NCBI RefSeq assembly: GCF_001942465.1
Contig: NZ_MKJY01000133.1
Coordinates: 1-64,000 of the forward strand
DNA length: 64,000 bases
Reading direction: 5' to 3'
Origin: Actinomadura sp. CNU-125
Lineage (GTDB): Bacteria > Actinomycetota > Actinomycetes > Streptosporangiales > Streptosporangiaceae
The first letter of the stretch is position 1. Each line of letters begins with the position of its first letter. The notes below the pieces were generated by a model. It was not told the origin of the DNA. It saw only the letters and a list, made by a program, of their open reading frames with translations, and searched no databases. The translations under genes were made by a program, and so were the position numbers. This document shows positions 51,873 to 60,877 of the stretch, in pieces.

Positions 51873-51902
51873 AGTGTATGGAGGAGTCTCGGGTGGCGTC
51901 AA
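51873..51902 (-). promoter_or_regulatory. Promoter of the glycosidase operon
   Basis: On the minus strand TTGACG (51897-51902) and TACACT (51873-51878) are 18 bases apart. This is the best -35/-10 pair in the intergenic region. Operator O1 lies just downstream and O2 upstream, so the LacI protein can act by blocking and possibly looping. The leader to ATG 51743 is about 120 bases. Confidence 0.65.
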
Positions 51903-51919
51903 TAGTGTAATGATCGTCG

Positions 51920-51935
51920 AGTGCAACGTTCTACG
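51920..51935. promoter_or_regulatory. LacI-family operator O2
   Basis: AGTGCAACGTTCTACG matches the right half of O1 exactly (AACGTTCTAC) with a weaker left half. It lies 11 bases before the TAGGAT element of the lacI gene and upstream of the rhamnosidase promoter, so it can serve autoregulation. Confidence 0.65.
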
Positions 51936-51945
51936 CACCTGTAGG

Positions 51946-53058
51946 ATGAAATGCGTGGACGATGAGGAGAGCGGCCGGGACGACGCCGTCCAGGGGGACG
52001 CGGCGACTGTGCCAGAGGCCGACCGGGCGCTTACGGCCCGGTCCACCGGCGGGCGTCGCGTGACGATCCAGGATGTCGCGAGGGAAGCGCAGGTCTCGGT
52101 CTCCGCGGTCTCCAAGGTGCTCCGCGACGCCTACGGTGTCAGCCCGCAGATGAGGAAGAAGGTCACCGCGGCCATCGAGCACCTCGGGTACCGGCCGCAT
52201 GCCGGCGCGCGCGCCATGCGGGGTCGCTCCTACACCGTCGGCGTCATGCTCGTGGAGCTGTCGTCGCCCTTCCAGCCGGAGATCGTCGAGGGGATCACCG
52301 ACGAGCTGGACGCGACCCCCTTCCAGGAGATCCTCGTCGCCGGGGGAATGTCGCCCGAGCGTCAGAAGCGCAGCATCGAGGCGCTCGTCGACCGGCAGGT
52401 CGACGGTCTCATCCTCATCGCCCCCTGGATGGATAAGTCGTATCTGGATCGGCTGGGCTCTCGTCTGCCCACGGTCGTGGTCGCGAGACATGGCGGGGCC
52501 GACAGATACGACACGGTCGTGGACGATGATCACGAGGGTGCGCGGCTGGTGGTCAAACACCTCGTGGACCTCGGGCACCGGCGCATCGCGTTCACGAGTC
52601 TCTCGTCGGGAGGGTTGGAGAGGCCCTTCGTCCTTTCCCACACCGCGCGGTGCGACGGCTACGTCCAGGCCGCGCAGCGGCACGGCCTTGTTCCCGATAT
52701 CACCGAGACGTCCTACACCGAGGAAGGCGGGTACCGCGCGGGCCTGGAGTTGCTCTCCAGGCCCGCGCCGCCGACCGCCGTCTTCGCGGGCGCGGACATT
52801 ACGGCGCTCGGCGTGCTGCGGGCGGCGGAAGAACTCGGTCTCCGGGTGCCGGAGGACGTTTCGGTGGTCGGGTACGACAACATCTACATCGCGACGATCG
52901 GCCGGATATCCCTGACGACGGTCGACCAGTCGGGCCACCTGACCGGCTCGAAGAGCGCCAGGCTCCTCCTCGAACGGATCGACGGACGCAGGGAGCCGGT
53001 GCGCTACATCGTCGCGCCTCGCCTCATCCCCCGCAGCACGAGCGCGTCGCCGTCGTAG
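51946..53058 (+). CDS. LacI-family transcriptional regulator
   Basis: A 370-residue LacI protein with about 35 disordered acidic residues before the helix-turn-helix (VTIQDVAREAQVSVSAVSKV LRD). The sugar-binding domain follows (YTVGVMLVELSSPFQPEIVE, VDGLILIAPWMDKSYLDRLG, VVDDDHEGARLVVKHLVDLG, VFAGADITALGVLRAAEELG, VPEDVSVVGYDNIYIATIGR). ATG 51946 or GTG 51955 may start it; a TAGGAT -10 at 51943-51948 would favour a leaderless GTG 51955. The four AACGTT-centred palindromes on either side of this gene mark its probable regulon: itself, the glycosidase operon and the ABC transporter. Confidence 0.9.
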   Translation: MKCVDDEESGRDDAVQGDAATVPEADRALTARSTGGRRVTIQDVAREAQVSVSAVSKVLRDAYGVSPQMRKKVTAAIEHLGYRPHAGARAMRGRSYTVGVMLVELSSPFQPEIVEGITDELDATPFQEILVAGGMSPERQKRSIEALVDRQVDGLILIAPWMDKSYLDRLGSRLPTVVVARHGGADRYDTVVDDDHEGARLVVKHLVDLGHRRIAFTSLSSGGLERPFVLSHTARCDGYVQAAQRHGLVPDITETSYTEEGGYRAGLELLSRPAPPTAVFAGADITALGVLRAAEELGLRVPEDVSVVGYDNIYIATIGRISLTTVDQSGHLTGSKSARLLLERIDGRREPVRYIVAPRLIPRSTSASPS

Positions 53059-53127
53059 CGCCGCCGTCGTCCCAGCGCATGGCGGGGACGTTGCGGAACC
53101 GTTACATCGCGGTTTCCGGACATGCTC

Positions 53128-53226
53128 TTGACGTCTTCGCGGTCCAGTCTCTACGTTCTTCCGTAGAACGTTATACATCTCACCTGTCCGACCTATCGTC
53201 ATCCTGACTGTGTAGAACGTTTCACA
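53128..53226 (+). promoter_or_regulatory. Promoter and LacI operators O3 and O4 of the ABC transporter unit
   Basis: TTGACG (53128-53133) and TACGTT (53152-53157) are 18 bases apart. The -10 sits inside an inverted repeat ACGTTCT/AGAACGT (53153-53159 and 53165-53171). Operator O3 (53162-53177, CGTAGAACGTTATACA) follows at once. O4 (53211-53226, TGTAGAACGTTTCACA) is 49 bases further on. Both share TAGAACGTT with the complement of O1. The rest of the 266-base gap is non-coding. Confidence 0.7.
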
Positions 53227-53324
53227 ATAGTCATCGGCATACAGTTCGACGCGCCGAAAGGACGCTCCCGCGCTGGTCGGGCAGGTCCTCGCCCTGAGCG
53301 TCACTCGGGTCCGAAGGAGCAACA

Positions 53325-54850
53325 ATGCGAAGCAGGCAACGACCCGCCCGCGCCGCGCTGGCGATGGCGACGGCGCTGGTCGCACTGGCGGCGGTGGGCG
53401 GTTGTGGTTCGGGCGGGGCCGAGGATGCCGGAGGCACGGGCACCCTCACCCTCGGGATGACGGCGGACATCCCGGGCTGGGACCCGGCCGACCAGCCCAG
53501 ATACCAGGGCTGGGCCGCCGACGCCGTCTACAGCACACTGATCGAATGCGACGCCGGCGGCGCACCGCTGCCGGACATCGCCGAATCCTGGACGTTCAAG
53601 AAGGACAACACGGGCGGGACGTTCAAGCTGCGCGCCGGGATGAAGTTCTCCGACGGCACCCCGGTGAACGCGGAGGCCGTCAAGAAGTCCTACGACTACG
53701 CGAAGGAGAACGCCGCCGGCGCGCCCGTCTCGCCGGTCTCGAGGTCAGCACGCCGGACGAGCGAACAGTGAAGATCGACATCGCGGAGCCGAACCCGCTG
53801 CTGTCCCTGCGCCTGTGCGACTTCCTGGTCGCCAGCCCGAAGTACCTGGCCTCGGGGAAAACGGAGAACGCTCCCGTCGGGTCCGGCCCCTACGTGCTCG
53901 ACCAGTCCGGCACGACTCGCGGCTCCGTGTACGCGTTCACGAAGAACGAGTCCTACTGGGACGCGAAGAACTACCCGTACAAGAAGCTCGTCATCAAGGT
54001 GCTCACGAGCGAGTCGGCGGTGGTCAACGCTCTGCGGACAGGACAGATCGACGGCTCTCTCATCCAGAACACGACCTACAACGAGGCCAAGTCGGCCGGG
54101 CTGAAGACGCAGACACTGCGCGGGGCGACCACCCGGCTGCTGCTGACGGACCACCTCGGCAAAAAGGTCCCCGCGCTGGGCAACGTCGACGTCCGTCGCG
54201 CGATGAACATGGTGTTCGACAAGAAGGCCATGGCGCAGCAGCTGTACCAGGGGCGGGCCGAGCCTGCGTTCCAGATCTTCCGGCCCGGCAGCGCCGCGTA
54301 CATCGAGGGGCTGCAGGACCCCTACCCCTACAACGTCGAGGCCGCGAAGGCGCTCATGGCGAAGGCCGGGTACGCCGACGGGTTCAGCGTCGAGATCCCC
54401 GTCATGCAGGGGCAGGGCCTCGAGACCCTGATGCCGGTGGTGAAGCAGCAGCTGGGACTGCTCAACATCGAAGTCAAGCAGGTCACGCTGTCCGGGCCGA
54501 ACGCCATCAGCGAACTGCTCAGCGGCAAGTACCCGATACCCCTGTGGCCGCTCGGCAACTACGGAGACTCGCTGCTCGACATCTACGACTACGTCCTTCC
54601 CGACGGCATCTGGAACGTCATGCACCAGCCCGACAAGACGGTGGAGAAGCTGTACGACCAGGTCGCCACGGCCACGGGTGAGCAGGAGTCGGCCAAGGCC
54701 CAGCAGGAGATCAACCGCTACATCATCGACCAGGCGTGGTTCGTCCCGATGGTCTACCCCGACGGGTTCTATGCGTACAACCCGGACATCATCGTGCAGA
54801 AGGCGACGGACTATGCGGCGCTCCACCCGCTCCTCCGGGACTTCCGCTAG
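53325..54850 (+). CDS. ABC transporter solute-binding lipoprotein, family 5 (one frameshift)
   Basis: ATG 53325 follows AAGGAG. A lipoprotein signal (ALAMATALVALAAVGGC, Cys27 lipidated) leads to a peptide/nickel/oligosaccharide-type family 5 binding protein: LTLGMTADIPGWDPADQPRY, SWTFKKDNTGGTFKLRAGMK FSDG, then after a frame change near 53735 GSGPYVLDQSGTTRGSVYAF, NVDVRRAMNMVFDKKAMAQQ and YNVEAAKALMAKAGYADGFS. Length is about 508 residues. Although the family is named for peptides, members in plant-polysaccharide loci bind oligosaccharides. The LacI operators upstream point to a sugar ligand here. Confidence 0.88.
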
Positions 54851-54884
54851 ACGCACGGGGGACGAAGAACGATTGGAGCCGCGG

Positions 54885-55825
54885 ATGCTCGGTTCTGTGC
54901 TTCTGAAGCTCGGGCGCTCGGTGGCGGTGCTGTTCCTCGTCAGCTTCGTGACCTTCGCGCTGATGTACGGGAACGGGCCGGGCATCGCGCGCGCGTCCTG
55001 GGCGTCCGGGCCACCGATGCCGAGGTCCAGGCGGAAATGGTGCGGCTCGGTCTCGACCGGCCGTTGCTCGTCCAGTACGGCGACTGGCTGGGCGGAGTCC
55101 TCACCGGCGACCTCGGCAGCTCGTTCTTCACGGGGCAGTCCGTGACGTCCGCGCTGGCGACGCGTGCACCCGTGACGCTCACGCTGATCATCGTGACACT
55201 GCTGCTGACGTTCGTGGTGAGCGTTCTCGCCGGCGTCGCCGCGGCCGTGTACGGAGGGTGGATCGACCGGGTCGTCCAGTTCCTGGCCGTGCTGGGCGCG
55301 GCGGTCCCACCGTTCATCACCGCGATCGTCCTCATCTTCGCCTTCGCCGTCTCCATGCGGATCTTCCCAGCGACCGGATACGTGCCCATGAGCGACGGCC
55401 TGCCAGGCTGGATCGAGTCCGTGACGCTCCCGGTCCTCGCCCTGCTCATCGGGTCGATCGCCAGTGCGGCCTCGCAGTTCCGGGGAGCGGTCCTGGACAC
55501 CCTCTCCCGGGACTTCGTCCGGACGCTGCGCGCTCGGGGGATCCCCGAGTCGCGGGTCGTGTTCCGGCACGTTCTGCGCAATGCCGCCGGTCCCGGGCTC
55601 ACCGTGTTGAGCCTGCAGACGATCGCGCTCATCGGAGGTGCGATCTTCGTCGAGGACGTGTTCGCGATCCCGGGGCTCGGGCAGCTCGCGAACGGCTCGG
55701 CCCAGCAGGGCGATGTGCCGCTCGTCATGGGGTGCGTCCTGGTGACCGTCCTCATCGTCCTCACGGTCAACCTGCTGGGCGACCTGGCGAACTACGCCGT
55801 CAACCCGAAGGCGAGGAAACGATGA
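54885..55825 (+). CDS. ABC transporter permease, DppB/OppB type (one frameshift)
   Basis: ATG 54885 after TTGGAG begins LGSVLLKLGRSVAVLFLVSF VTFALMYGNGPG. The frame changes near 54995-55010, then LGLDRPLLVQYGDWLGGVLT GDLG and five further helices follow. The inner-membrane permease loop (LDTLSRDFVRTLRARGIPES RVVFRHVLRNA) matches the EAA motif that contacts the ATPases. Length is about 313 residues. It overlaps the next gene by four bases. Confidence 0.87.
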
Positions 55826-57597
55826 CCGCGACTCCTCCCGTGGAGGCCACCGGCCCGGAGGAGCGGCCGGACGCCCGGAAACGGTCCGTCCTGCGGCGGC
55901 TGCTGACCCACCCGCAGGGGGCGATCTGCCTGGCCTTCCTGATCACCGTGGCGATCCTCGGGCTCGCCAGTCCCTGGCTGGCGCCGACCGGGCCGAACGT
56001 CACCGATCTCCAGAGCGTGAACGCGCCGCCGTTCACGTCCGAGCATCCGCTGGGCGGGGACGCGACCGGCCGGGACATCCTGTCGAGACTCATGTGGGGC
56101 ACGCGCCAGACGCTGCTCGCCTGCCTGATCGTCCTGGTCGTCTCGGTCACGCTCGGGGTGACGAGCGGTCTCGCCGCCGGTTTCTACCGGGGCAGGTTCG
56201 AGACGGTGTCGAACTGGGTCTCCGACGTCATCATGTCCCTGCCGGGCATCGTCCTGCTCATCGCGCTCTACATCCGGACGGGACCCAACGTCACCGCGGC
56301 CATGGCCGTCTTCGGGCTCCTCACCGCGCCGACGTTCTACCGCCTGGTCAGATCCGTGGTCGTCGGCGTCCGGGGCGAGCTCTACGTCGACGCGGCGAAG
56401 GTGGTCGGCCTGTCCGACCCGCGGATCATCGGACGGCACGTGCTGTGGGCGGTGCGCGCGCCGGTGATCATCCAGAGCGCGTTCGTCCTCGCCGCGGGCA
56501 TCGCGATCGAGGCGGGCGTCGACTTCCTCGGCCTCGGCGATCCGGCGCAGCCGTCCTGGGGGAGCGTCCTGCAGGAATCCCTCGACAACATCTACAACAA
56601 CAGGACGGGAGTGCTCTGGCCTGCCCTCATCATCAGCCTGACCATCCTCGCGTTCGTCCTTCTCGGCAACTGCCTGCGCGACGTGCTCCAGGCGTCCGCA
56701 CACAGCATGAGGCTCCCGGCGCGCCGCCGTCGCGGGCTCGTCCGGCGGGCACGGGACGAGTCCCCACAGGACATGGCCGGTGCGCACGTGCCGTCGGCGG
56801 ACGCGTTCCTGTCCGTCCGCGGCCTGCGCATCGGATATCCGGGCGGTGACCGGGACGTGCGGGAGGTCGTGCACGGCGTCGATCTCGACGTGCGGCGCGG
56901 CGAGATCCACGGGCTGGTAGGCGAGTCCGGGTCGGGCAAGACCCAGATCGCCTTCTCGGTCCTGGGCCTGCTCCCCCGGGAGGCGCTCGTACTCGGCGGA
57001 GGCATCTTCCTGGACGGCCGGGACCTGCTGGCCGACGAGGAGCTCATGCGGCGGGCACGCGGCCGACGCATCGCCTACGTACCGCAGGAGCCCATGTCGA
57101 ATCTCGACCCCTCGTTCACCGTCGGCGCCCAGCTCGTGCACGGGCTGAGAGCGGTCAAGAAGATTCCGAAACGCGAGGCCGAGGAGAAGCTGCTCGGCCT
57201 GCTCGCTCGAGTCGGCATCAAGGACCCCGAGCGCGTCTTCCGGCTCTATCCGCACGAGATCTCCGGGGGCATGGCGCAGCGCGTGCTCATCTGCGGCGCG
57301 GTCGCCTCCGAGCCCGACCTCATCATCGCAGATGAACCGACGACCGCCCTGGACGTGACCGTGCAGGCCGAAGTCCTCGAACTCCTCCGGGAACTGCGAG
57401 AGGAACGCGGGCTCGCCATGGTCCTGGTGACCCACAACCTCGGCGTCGTCGCGGACATCTGCGATGTGGTGAGCGTGATGAAGGCCGGACGGATCGTCGA
57501 GCGCGGCGATGTGGACTCGCTCTTCACAGCGCCCGCCGACGCGTACACGCGGGAGCTGCTGGAGTCGTCCCGCAGCGTCGAGATCGCGGAGGTCTGA
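55822..57597 (+). CDS. ABC transporter permease-ATPase fusion (DppC-DppD type)
   Basis: A 591-residue fusion. Residues 1-305 are a DppC-type permease (HPLGGDATGRDILSRLMWGT, EAA loop GELYVDAAKVVGLSDPRIIG). Residues 325-591 are an ATPase with Walker A GESGSGKT, Q-loop PQEPMSNLDP, signature ISGGMAQRVLI, Walker B LIIADEPTTALD and the switch His in LVTHNLGV. The frame is open throughout with no ribosome site at the junction, so the fusion is real. Such permease-ATPase fusions are common in actinobacterial Opp/Dpp systems. ATG 55822 overlaps the upstream stop. Confidence 0.93.
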   Translation: MTATPPVEATGPEERPDARKRSVLRRLLTHPQGAICLAFLITVAILGLASPWLAPTGPNVTDLQSVNAPPFTSEHPLGGDATGRDILSRLMWGTRQTLLACLIVLVVSVTLGVTSGLAAGFYRGRFETVSNWVSDVIMSLPGIVLLIALYIRTGPNVTAAMAVFGLLTAPTFYRLVRSVVVGVRGELYVDAAKVVGLSDPRIIGRHVLWAVRAPVIIQSAFVLAAGIAIEAGVDFLGLGDPAQPSWGSVLQESLDNIYNNRTGVLWPALIISLTILAFVLLGNCLRDVLQASAHSMRLPARRRRGLVRRARDESPQDMAGAHVPSADAFLSVRGLRIGYPGGDRDVREVVHGVDLDVRRGEIHGLVGESGSGKTQIAFSVLGLLPREALVLGGGIFLDGRDLLADEELMRRARGRRIAYVPQEPMSNLDPSFTVGAQLVHGLRAVKKIPKREAEEKLLGLLARVGIKDPERVFRLYPHEISGGMAQRVLICGAVASEPDLIIADEPTTALDVTVQAEVLELLRELREERGLAMVLVTHNLGVVADICDVVSVMKAGRIVERGDVDSLFTAPADAYTRELLESSRSVEIAEV

Positions 57598-57598
57598 G

Positions 57599-58465
57599 GT
57601 GGCGCAACCGGTTCTGCGGGTCGACGACCTCGTCGTCCGCTACGGCGGCAGGCGGGGCGGTACCACGGTGATCGACGGTGTCTCGTTCGAACTGGAGGCC
57701 GGGGAGACGCTGAGTCTCGTCGGCGAGTCCGGATCCGGGAAGACGACGATCGGCCGCGCCGTGCTGGGGCTCGCTCCCGTGTCCGGCGGTTCGATCAGCT
57801 TCCGCGGCGAGACCATCAGCGATCTTCCGCGTGCCCGGCGGCGCAAGGTCGCCCGCGACATACAGGTCGTGTTTCAGGACCCGTACTCGTCGCTGAACCC
57901 GTCGATGACGGTGGAGAGCATCCTGGTCGAACCGCTCACGGCGACTGGGACGTCGCGACGCCGGGAGCGGGTGCGGGGCCTGCTCGACGCCGTGGGCCTG
58001 CCCGCCGATGCCGGCGACCGGTACCCGCGGGAGTTCTCCGGCGGGCAGCGGCAGCGGATCGCGATCGCCCGGGCCCTCGCCCTCGACCCCGCGGTCATCA
58101 TCTGCGACGAACCCACCAGCGCCCTGGACGTCACCACCCAGGCACGAGTGCTCGCCCTCCTCAAAGATCTTCAGCGGGAGACGGGCGTCGCGTACCTGTT
58201 CATCAGCCACGACCTCGGTGTCGTGAACCAGGTCAGCGACCGCATCGCCGTCCTCCACCGCGGCGCCATCGTCGAGATCGGCAAGGCCGGCGACATCTCA
58301 ACGGCGCCCCGCCACCCCTACACCCGCCGGCTCCAGATGGCGGCCCCGGTCGCCGACCCGGAGAAGCAACGTCTCCGCCGCGCAAGGCGCCTGCGACTCG
58401 CCTCGGAAGAACCCCCACCCCCAGGAGATCTCGATGAGCGAACCGGACCGATGGACCCCCGATGA
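57599..58465 (+). CDS. ABC transporter ATPase, DppF/OppF type
   Basis: GTG 57599 lies directly after the previous stop, with GCGGAGG upstream. The 288-residue ATPase has Walker A GESGSGKT, Q-loop FQDPYSSLNPSM, signature FSGGQRQRIAIA, Walker B VIICDEPTSALD and switch His in FISHDLGV, plus the oligopeptide-type C-terminal extension. It completes the transporter as the second nucleotide-binding domain. The last 32 bases overlap the start of the secreted esterase gene in another frame. Confidence 0.92.
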   Translation: MAQPVLRVDDLVVRYGGRRGGTTVIDGVSFELEAGETLSLVGESGSGKTTIGRAVLGLAPVSGGSISFRGETISDLPRARRRKVARDIQVVFQDPYSSLNPSMTVESILVEPLTATGTSRRRERVRGLLDAVGLPADAGDRYPREFSGGQRQRIAIARALALDPAVIICDEPTSALDVTTQARVLALLKDLQRETGVAYLFISHDLGVVNQVSDRIAVLHRGAIVEIGKAGDISTAPRHPYTRRLQMAAPVADPEKQRLRRARRLRLASEEPPPPGDLDERTGPMDPR

Positions 58466-60503
58466 ACACGGCGCGGTACCGCCGCACCCCAGCCGGCCGA
58501 TCCTTCGGCTCGCGGCGGCGAGCACCGTCGCGGTCGTGGCCTCGTCCCTGGCACCGGGGGTGAGCGCGGCGGCGCAGCCGCCCGAATGCGCGCCACGTGA
58601 GGCCGACGGGCCGATGTGGATCACCCCGGAATGTGTCGACCCGCAATACAGCCGCCCAGTGATCGACGGCGAGTCGGACCAGAGCGCCCCGGTGCCGCAC
58701 CACCGAGTATCGGGACACTTCGAGGGCACCGGCGTCAAGTTCAACTTCTACTACCCGCCGAAGGATCAGTGGGAGGGCCGGTTCTACCAGCTCGTCTACC
58801 CGACCCAGAACGAGAACGCGACGGCCGGGACCATCGGCTTCGGCGCCGACAGCGGGGCCTACACCGTCCAGATCACCGGCACCGCCGGCTACCGTGCCGA
58901 CGCCGCCGCGGCCAAGTTCTCCAAGACCGTCGCGGCGCGCCACTACGGGATGTCGCGGCAGAAGATCTACGGCTACATCTTCGGCGGCAGCGGCGGCTCC
59001 TTCCAGACGATCGGCGCGATCGAGAACACCACCGGCGTGTGGGACGGCGCCGTCCCGTACATCCCGGGAACACCCACATCGATACCGAACAACTTCTTCG
59101 TCCGCGCCTTCGCCCGCCTCGTCCTCCGGGACAAGGCCCCGCGGATCGCGGACGCCGTCCGTCCCGGCGGTTCGGGCGACCCGTACGCCGGGCTCACCGC
59201 CGTCGAACGATCGGTGCTCCGCGAGGTCACGGCGATGGGCGTCCCGCTGCGGGGATGGCAGAACCCCTCGTACGTCCTCGGCCTGGAGACACCCGACGGG
59301 TTGCTCGGCTTCGCGGCCACGGTCAAGACCATGGACCCGACGTACGCGGACGACTTCTGGAGCAAGCCCGGCTACCTCGGCACCGAACGGTCGGAACTCG
59401 GCGACCTGGTCCGCGCGGCGCGGATCGATCACGCTGCGAGCATAAAGCGGGTCGAACGGAACGATCAGGGCGCACCGACGAAACTGTCCCTCGACGGCGC
59501 CCCCGCCAATCCGGATCTGACCCCCTTCGATTTCACGGTCTATCAAGCCGACGGCACCAAGGTGGGAACGCTCACTGGCTCCCTGGACCCGGCGGCGAAG
59601 ACCTTCACCATCGGGAGCGGGAACGCCCCCGAGGTGCTCGACGCCCTCGCCGAGGGCAATCGCCTGCGCATCGACAACCGGTGGTCCCTAGCGGCTCTCA
59701 CCTACCACCGGCATCAGGTCCCGAAGCGCTCCGGATTCGACGTCTGGGACCAATTCCGGGACGCCGACGGGAAGCCGATCCCTCCGCAGCGTCCCATTGA
59801 GGCGGGTCCCACCATCTCCCGAGGCGTCAGTGGCGGCGGCACCCACACCGGCGAGATCACCGGCAAGGTCATCATGGTGACCAACCTCCTCGACGTCGAT
59901 GCCTATCCCTGGCACGGCGACTGGTACGGCCGGCAAGTAAAGCGGGCACTGGGAGCGCGCTACAACGACGAATTCCGTGTCTGGTACAACGACGACGCCG
60001 ACCACATCGGTGCCCACCTTCCCGGCCTCGTCGACTACACCGGCATCCTGCAGCAGGCCGTGCGGGATGTCAGCGCCTGGGCGGAACGAGACGTCGCGCC
60101 TCCGCGATCGACCCGCTACGACGTGAAAAACGGCCAGGTGAGAGTGCCGTCGAACGCCACCGCGCGACGCGGTGTCCAACCCGTCGTCGACCTGACGGTC
60201 CGCGGCACCGACCGCGTCGAGGTCAAAGCCGGCACGCCCGTCACCTTCACGGCCAAGGCTCAGGCTCCGCTGGGAGCGGGCGAGATCGTCACCGCCGAAT
60301 GGGACTTCACCGACGGCGGAAAGCCCGCGGCCGCACCTCTCCGGCGTCCCGGGCGAACCGTGCATCTACGGGAGACGTACACCTACACCGAGCCCGGCAC
60401 CTACTACCCGGCACTGCGGGCCACCGTCCAGCGCGATGGCGATCCCGACACCCCCTACGCCCGCGTGACCGGCCTCGGCCGTGTGCGCGTGGTCGTCCGC
60501 TGA
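58434..60503 (+). CDS. Secreted tannase/feruloyl-esterase-like alpha/beta hydrolase with C-terminal PKD domain
   Basis: ATG 58434 follows AGGAGA inside the end of the ATPase gene. The 689-residue protein has a signal peptide (RLAAASTVAVVASSLAPGVS AAA, cleaved near 47). The hydrolase fold has the nucleophile Ser186 in YIFGGSGGSFQT, and late Asp/His candidates in VDAYPWHGDWYG and YNDDADHIGAHLPG. This resembles the tannase/feruloyl esterase superfamily. The C-terminal 100 residues form a PKD-like domain (VTAEWDFTDGGKP, ETYTYTEPGTYYPALRATVQ). It probably cleaves aromatic or acyl esters of plant polymers outside the cell. Assignment is by fold pattern; ester specificity is unknown. Confidence 0.68.
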   Translation: MSEPDRWTPDEHGAVPPHPSRPILRLAAASTVAVVASSLAPGVSAAAQPPECAPREADGPMWITPECVDPQYSRPVIDGESDQSAPVPHHRVSGHFEGTGVKFNFYYPPKDQWEGRFYQLVYPTQNENATAGTIGFGADSGAYTVQITGTAGYRADAAAAKFSKTVAARHYGMSRQKIYGYIFGGSGGSFQTIGAIENTTGVWDGAVPYIPGTPTSIPNNFFVRAFARLVLRDKAPRIADAVRPGGSGDPYAGLTAVERSVLREVTAMGVPLRGWQNPSYVLGLETPDGLLGFAATVKTMDPTYADDFWSKPGYLGTERSELGDLVRAARIDHAASIKRVERNDQGAPTKLSLDGAPANPDLTPFDFTVYQADGTKVGTLTGSLDPAAKTFTIGSGNAPEVLDALAEGNRLRIDNRWSLAALTYHRHQVPKRSGFDVWDQFRDADGKPIPPQRPIEAGPTISRGVSGGGTHTGEITGKVIMVTNLLDVDAYPWHGDWYGRQVKRALGARYNDEFRVWYNDDADHIGAHLPGLVDYTGILQQAVRDVSAWAERDVAPPRSTRYDVKNGQVRVPSNATARRGVQPVVDLTVRGTDRVEVKAGTPVTFTAKAQAPLGAGEIVTAEWDFTDGGKPAAAPLRRPGRTVHLRETYTYTEPGTYYPALRATVQRDGDPDTPYARVTGLGRVRVVVR

Positions 60504-60640
60504 TCCCGAACCAGGTGCCTGTACGCACACCCGCACCGCGGAGCCACCGCCACCATTCGAATAGCGCGGCGACACCTTTCATTCAAGGCGATCATCATCT
60601 CCACAGCGGCCGGCTGAACGCCACTCGCTGAAATTCGAAA

Positions 60641-60682
60641 TACGTCCACCCCCTCATCTTCGATGTTGAGGGGGTGGGCGTA
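60641..60682 (+). terminator. Strong rho-independent terminator after the esterase gene
   Basis: TACGTCCACCCCCTCA (60641-60656) pairs over 16 bases, with one G-T wobble, with TGAGGGGGTGGGCGTA (60667-60682), leaving a 10-base loop. TTTCCTT follows. It ends the ABC transporter-esterase unit and isolates the cutinase gene. Bases 60504-60640 are non-coding and hold nothing else I can name. Confidence 0.9.
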
Positions 60683-60711
60683 TTTCCTTGGTTCGCGCAA
60701 CATAGTTCCCT

Positions 60712-60727
60712 TGGCAATGTATTGCCA
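60712..60727. promoter_or_regulatory. Perfect palindrome upstream of the cutinase promoter
   Basis: TGGCAATGTATTGCCA is a perfect 16-base palindrome (7-2-7). It lies 18 bases upstream of the candidate -35 element of the cutinase gene. It is a likely activator or repressor site; the regulator is unknown. Confidence 0.6.
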
Positions 60728-60744
60728 CGATGTCTCTCTGATGC

Positions 60745-60773
60745 TTGTTTTCGCAATGTTCACAGACTAATCT
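60745..60773 (+). promoter_or_regulatory. Candidate promoter of the cutinase gene
   Basis: TTGTTT (60745-60750) and TAATCT (60768-60773) are 17 bases apart. Transcription from about 60780 would give a leader near 98 bases to GTG 60878. The surrounding sequence is the most A/T-rich in the right half of the window. Confidence 0.5.
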
Positions 60774-60877
60774 CCAAGAGATCTACTGGCCGGTAGGAAG
60801 CATCCTCTCCACCCCCTCCCCCGAGGAGAAAGCGGATGCGAATTTTTACCTCTCCCACCCCCAAGCAAGGAGCGCAA

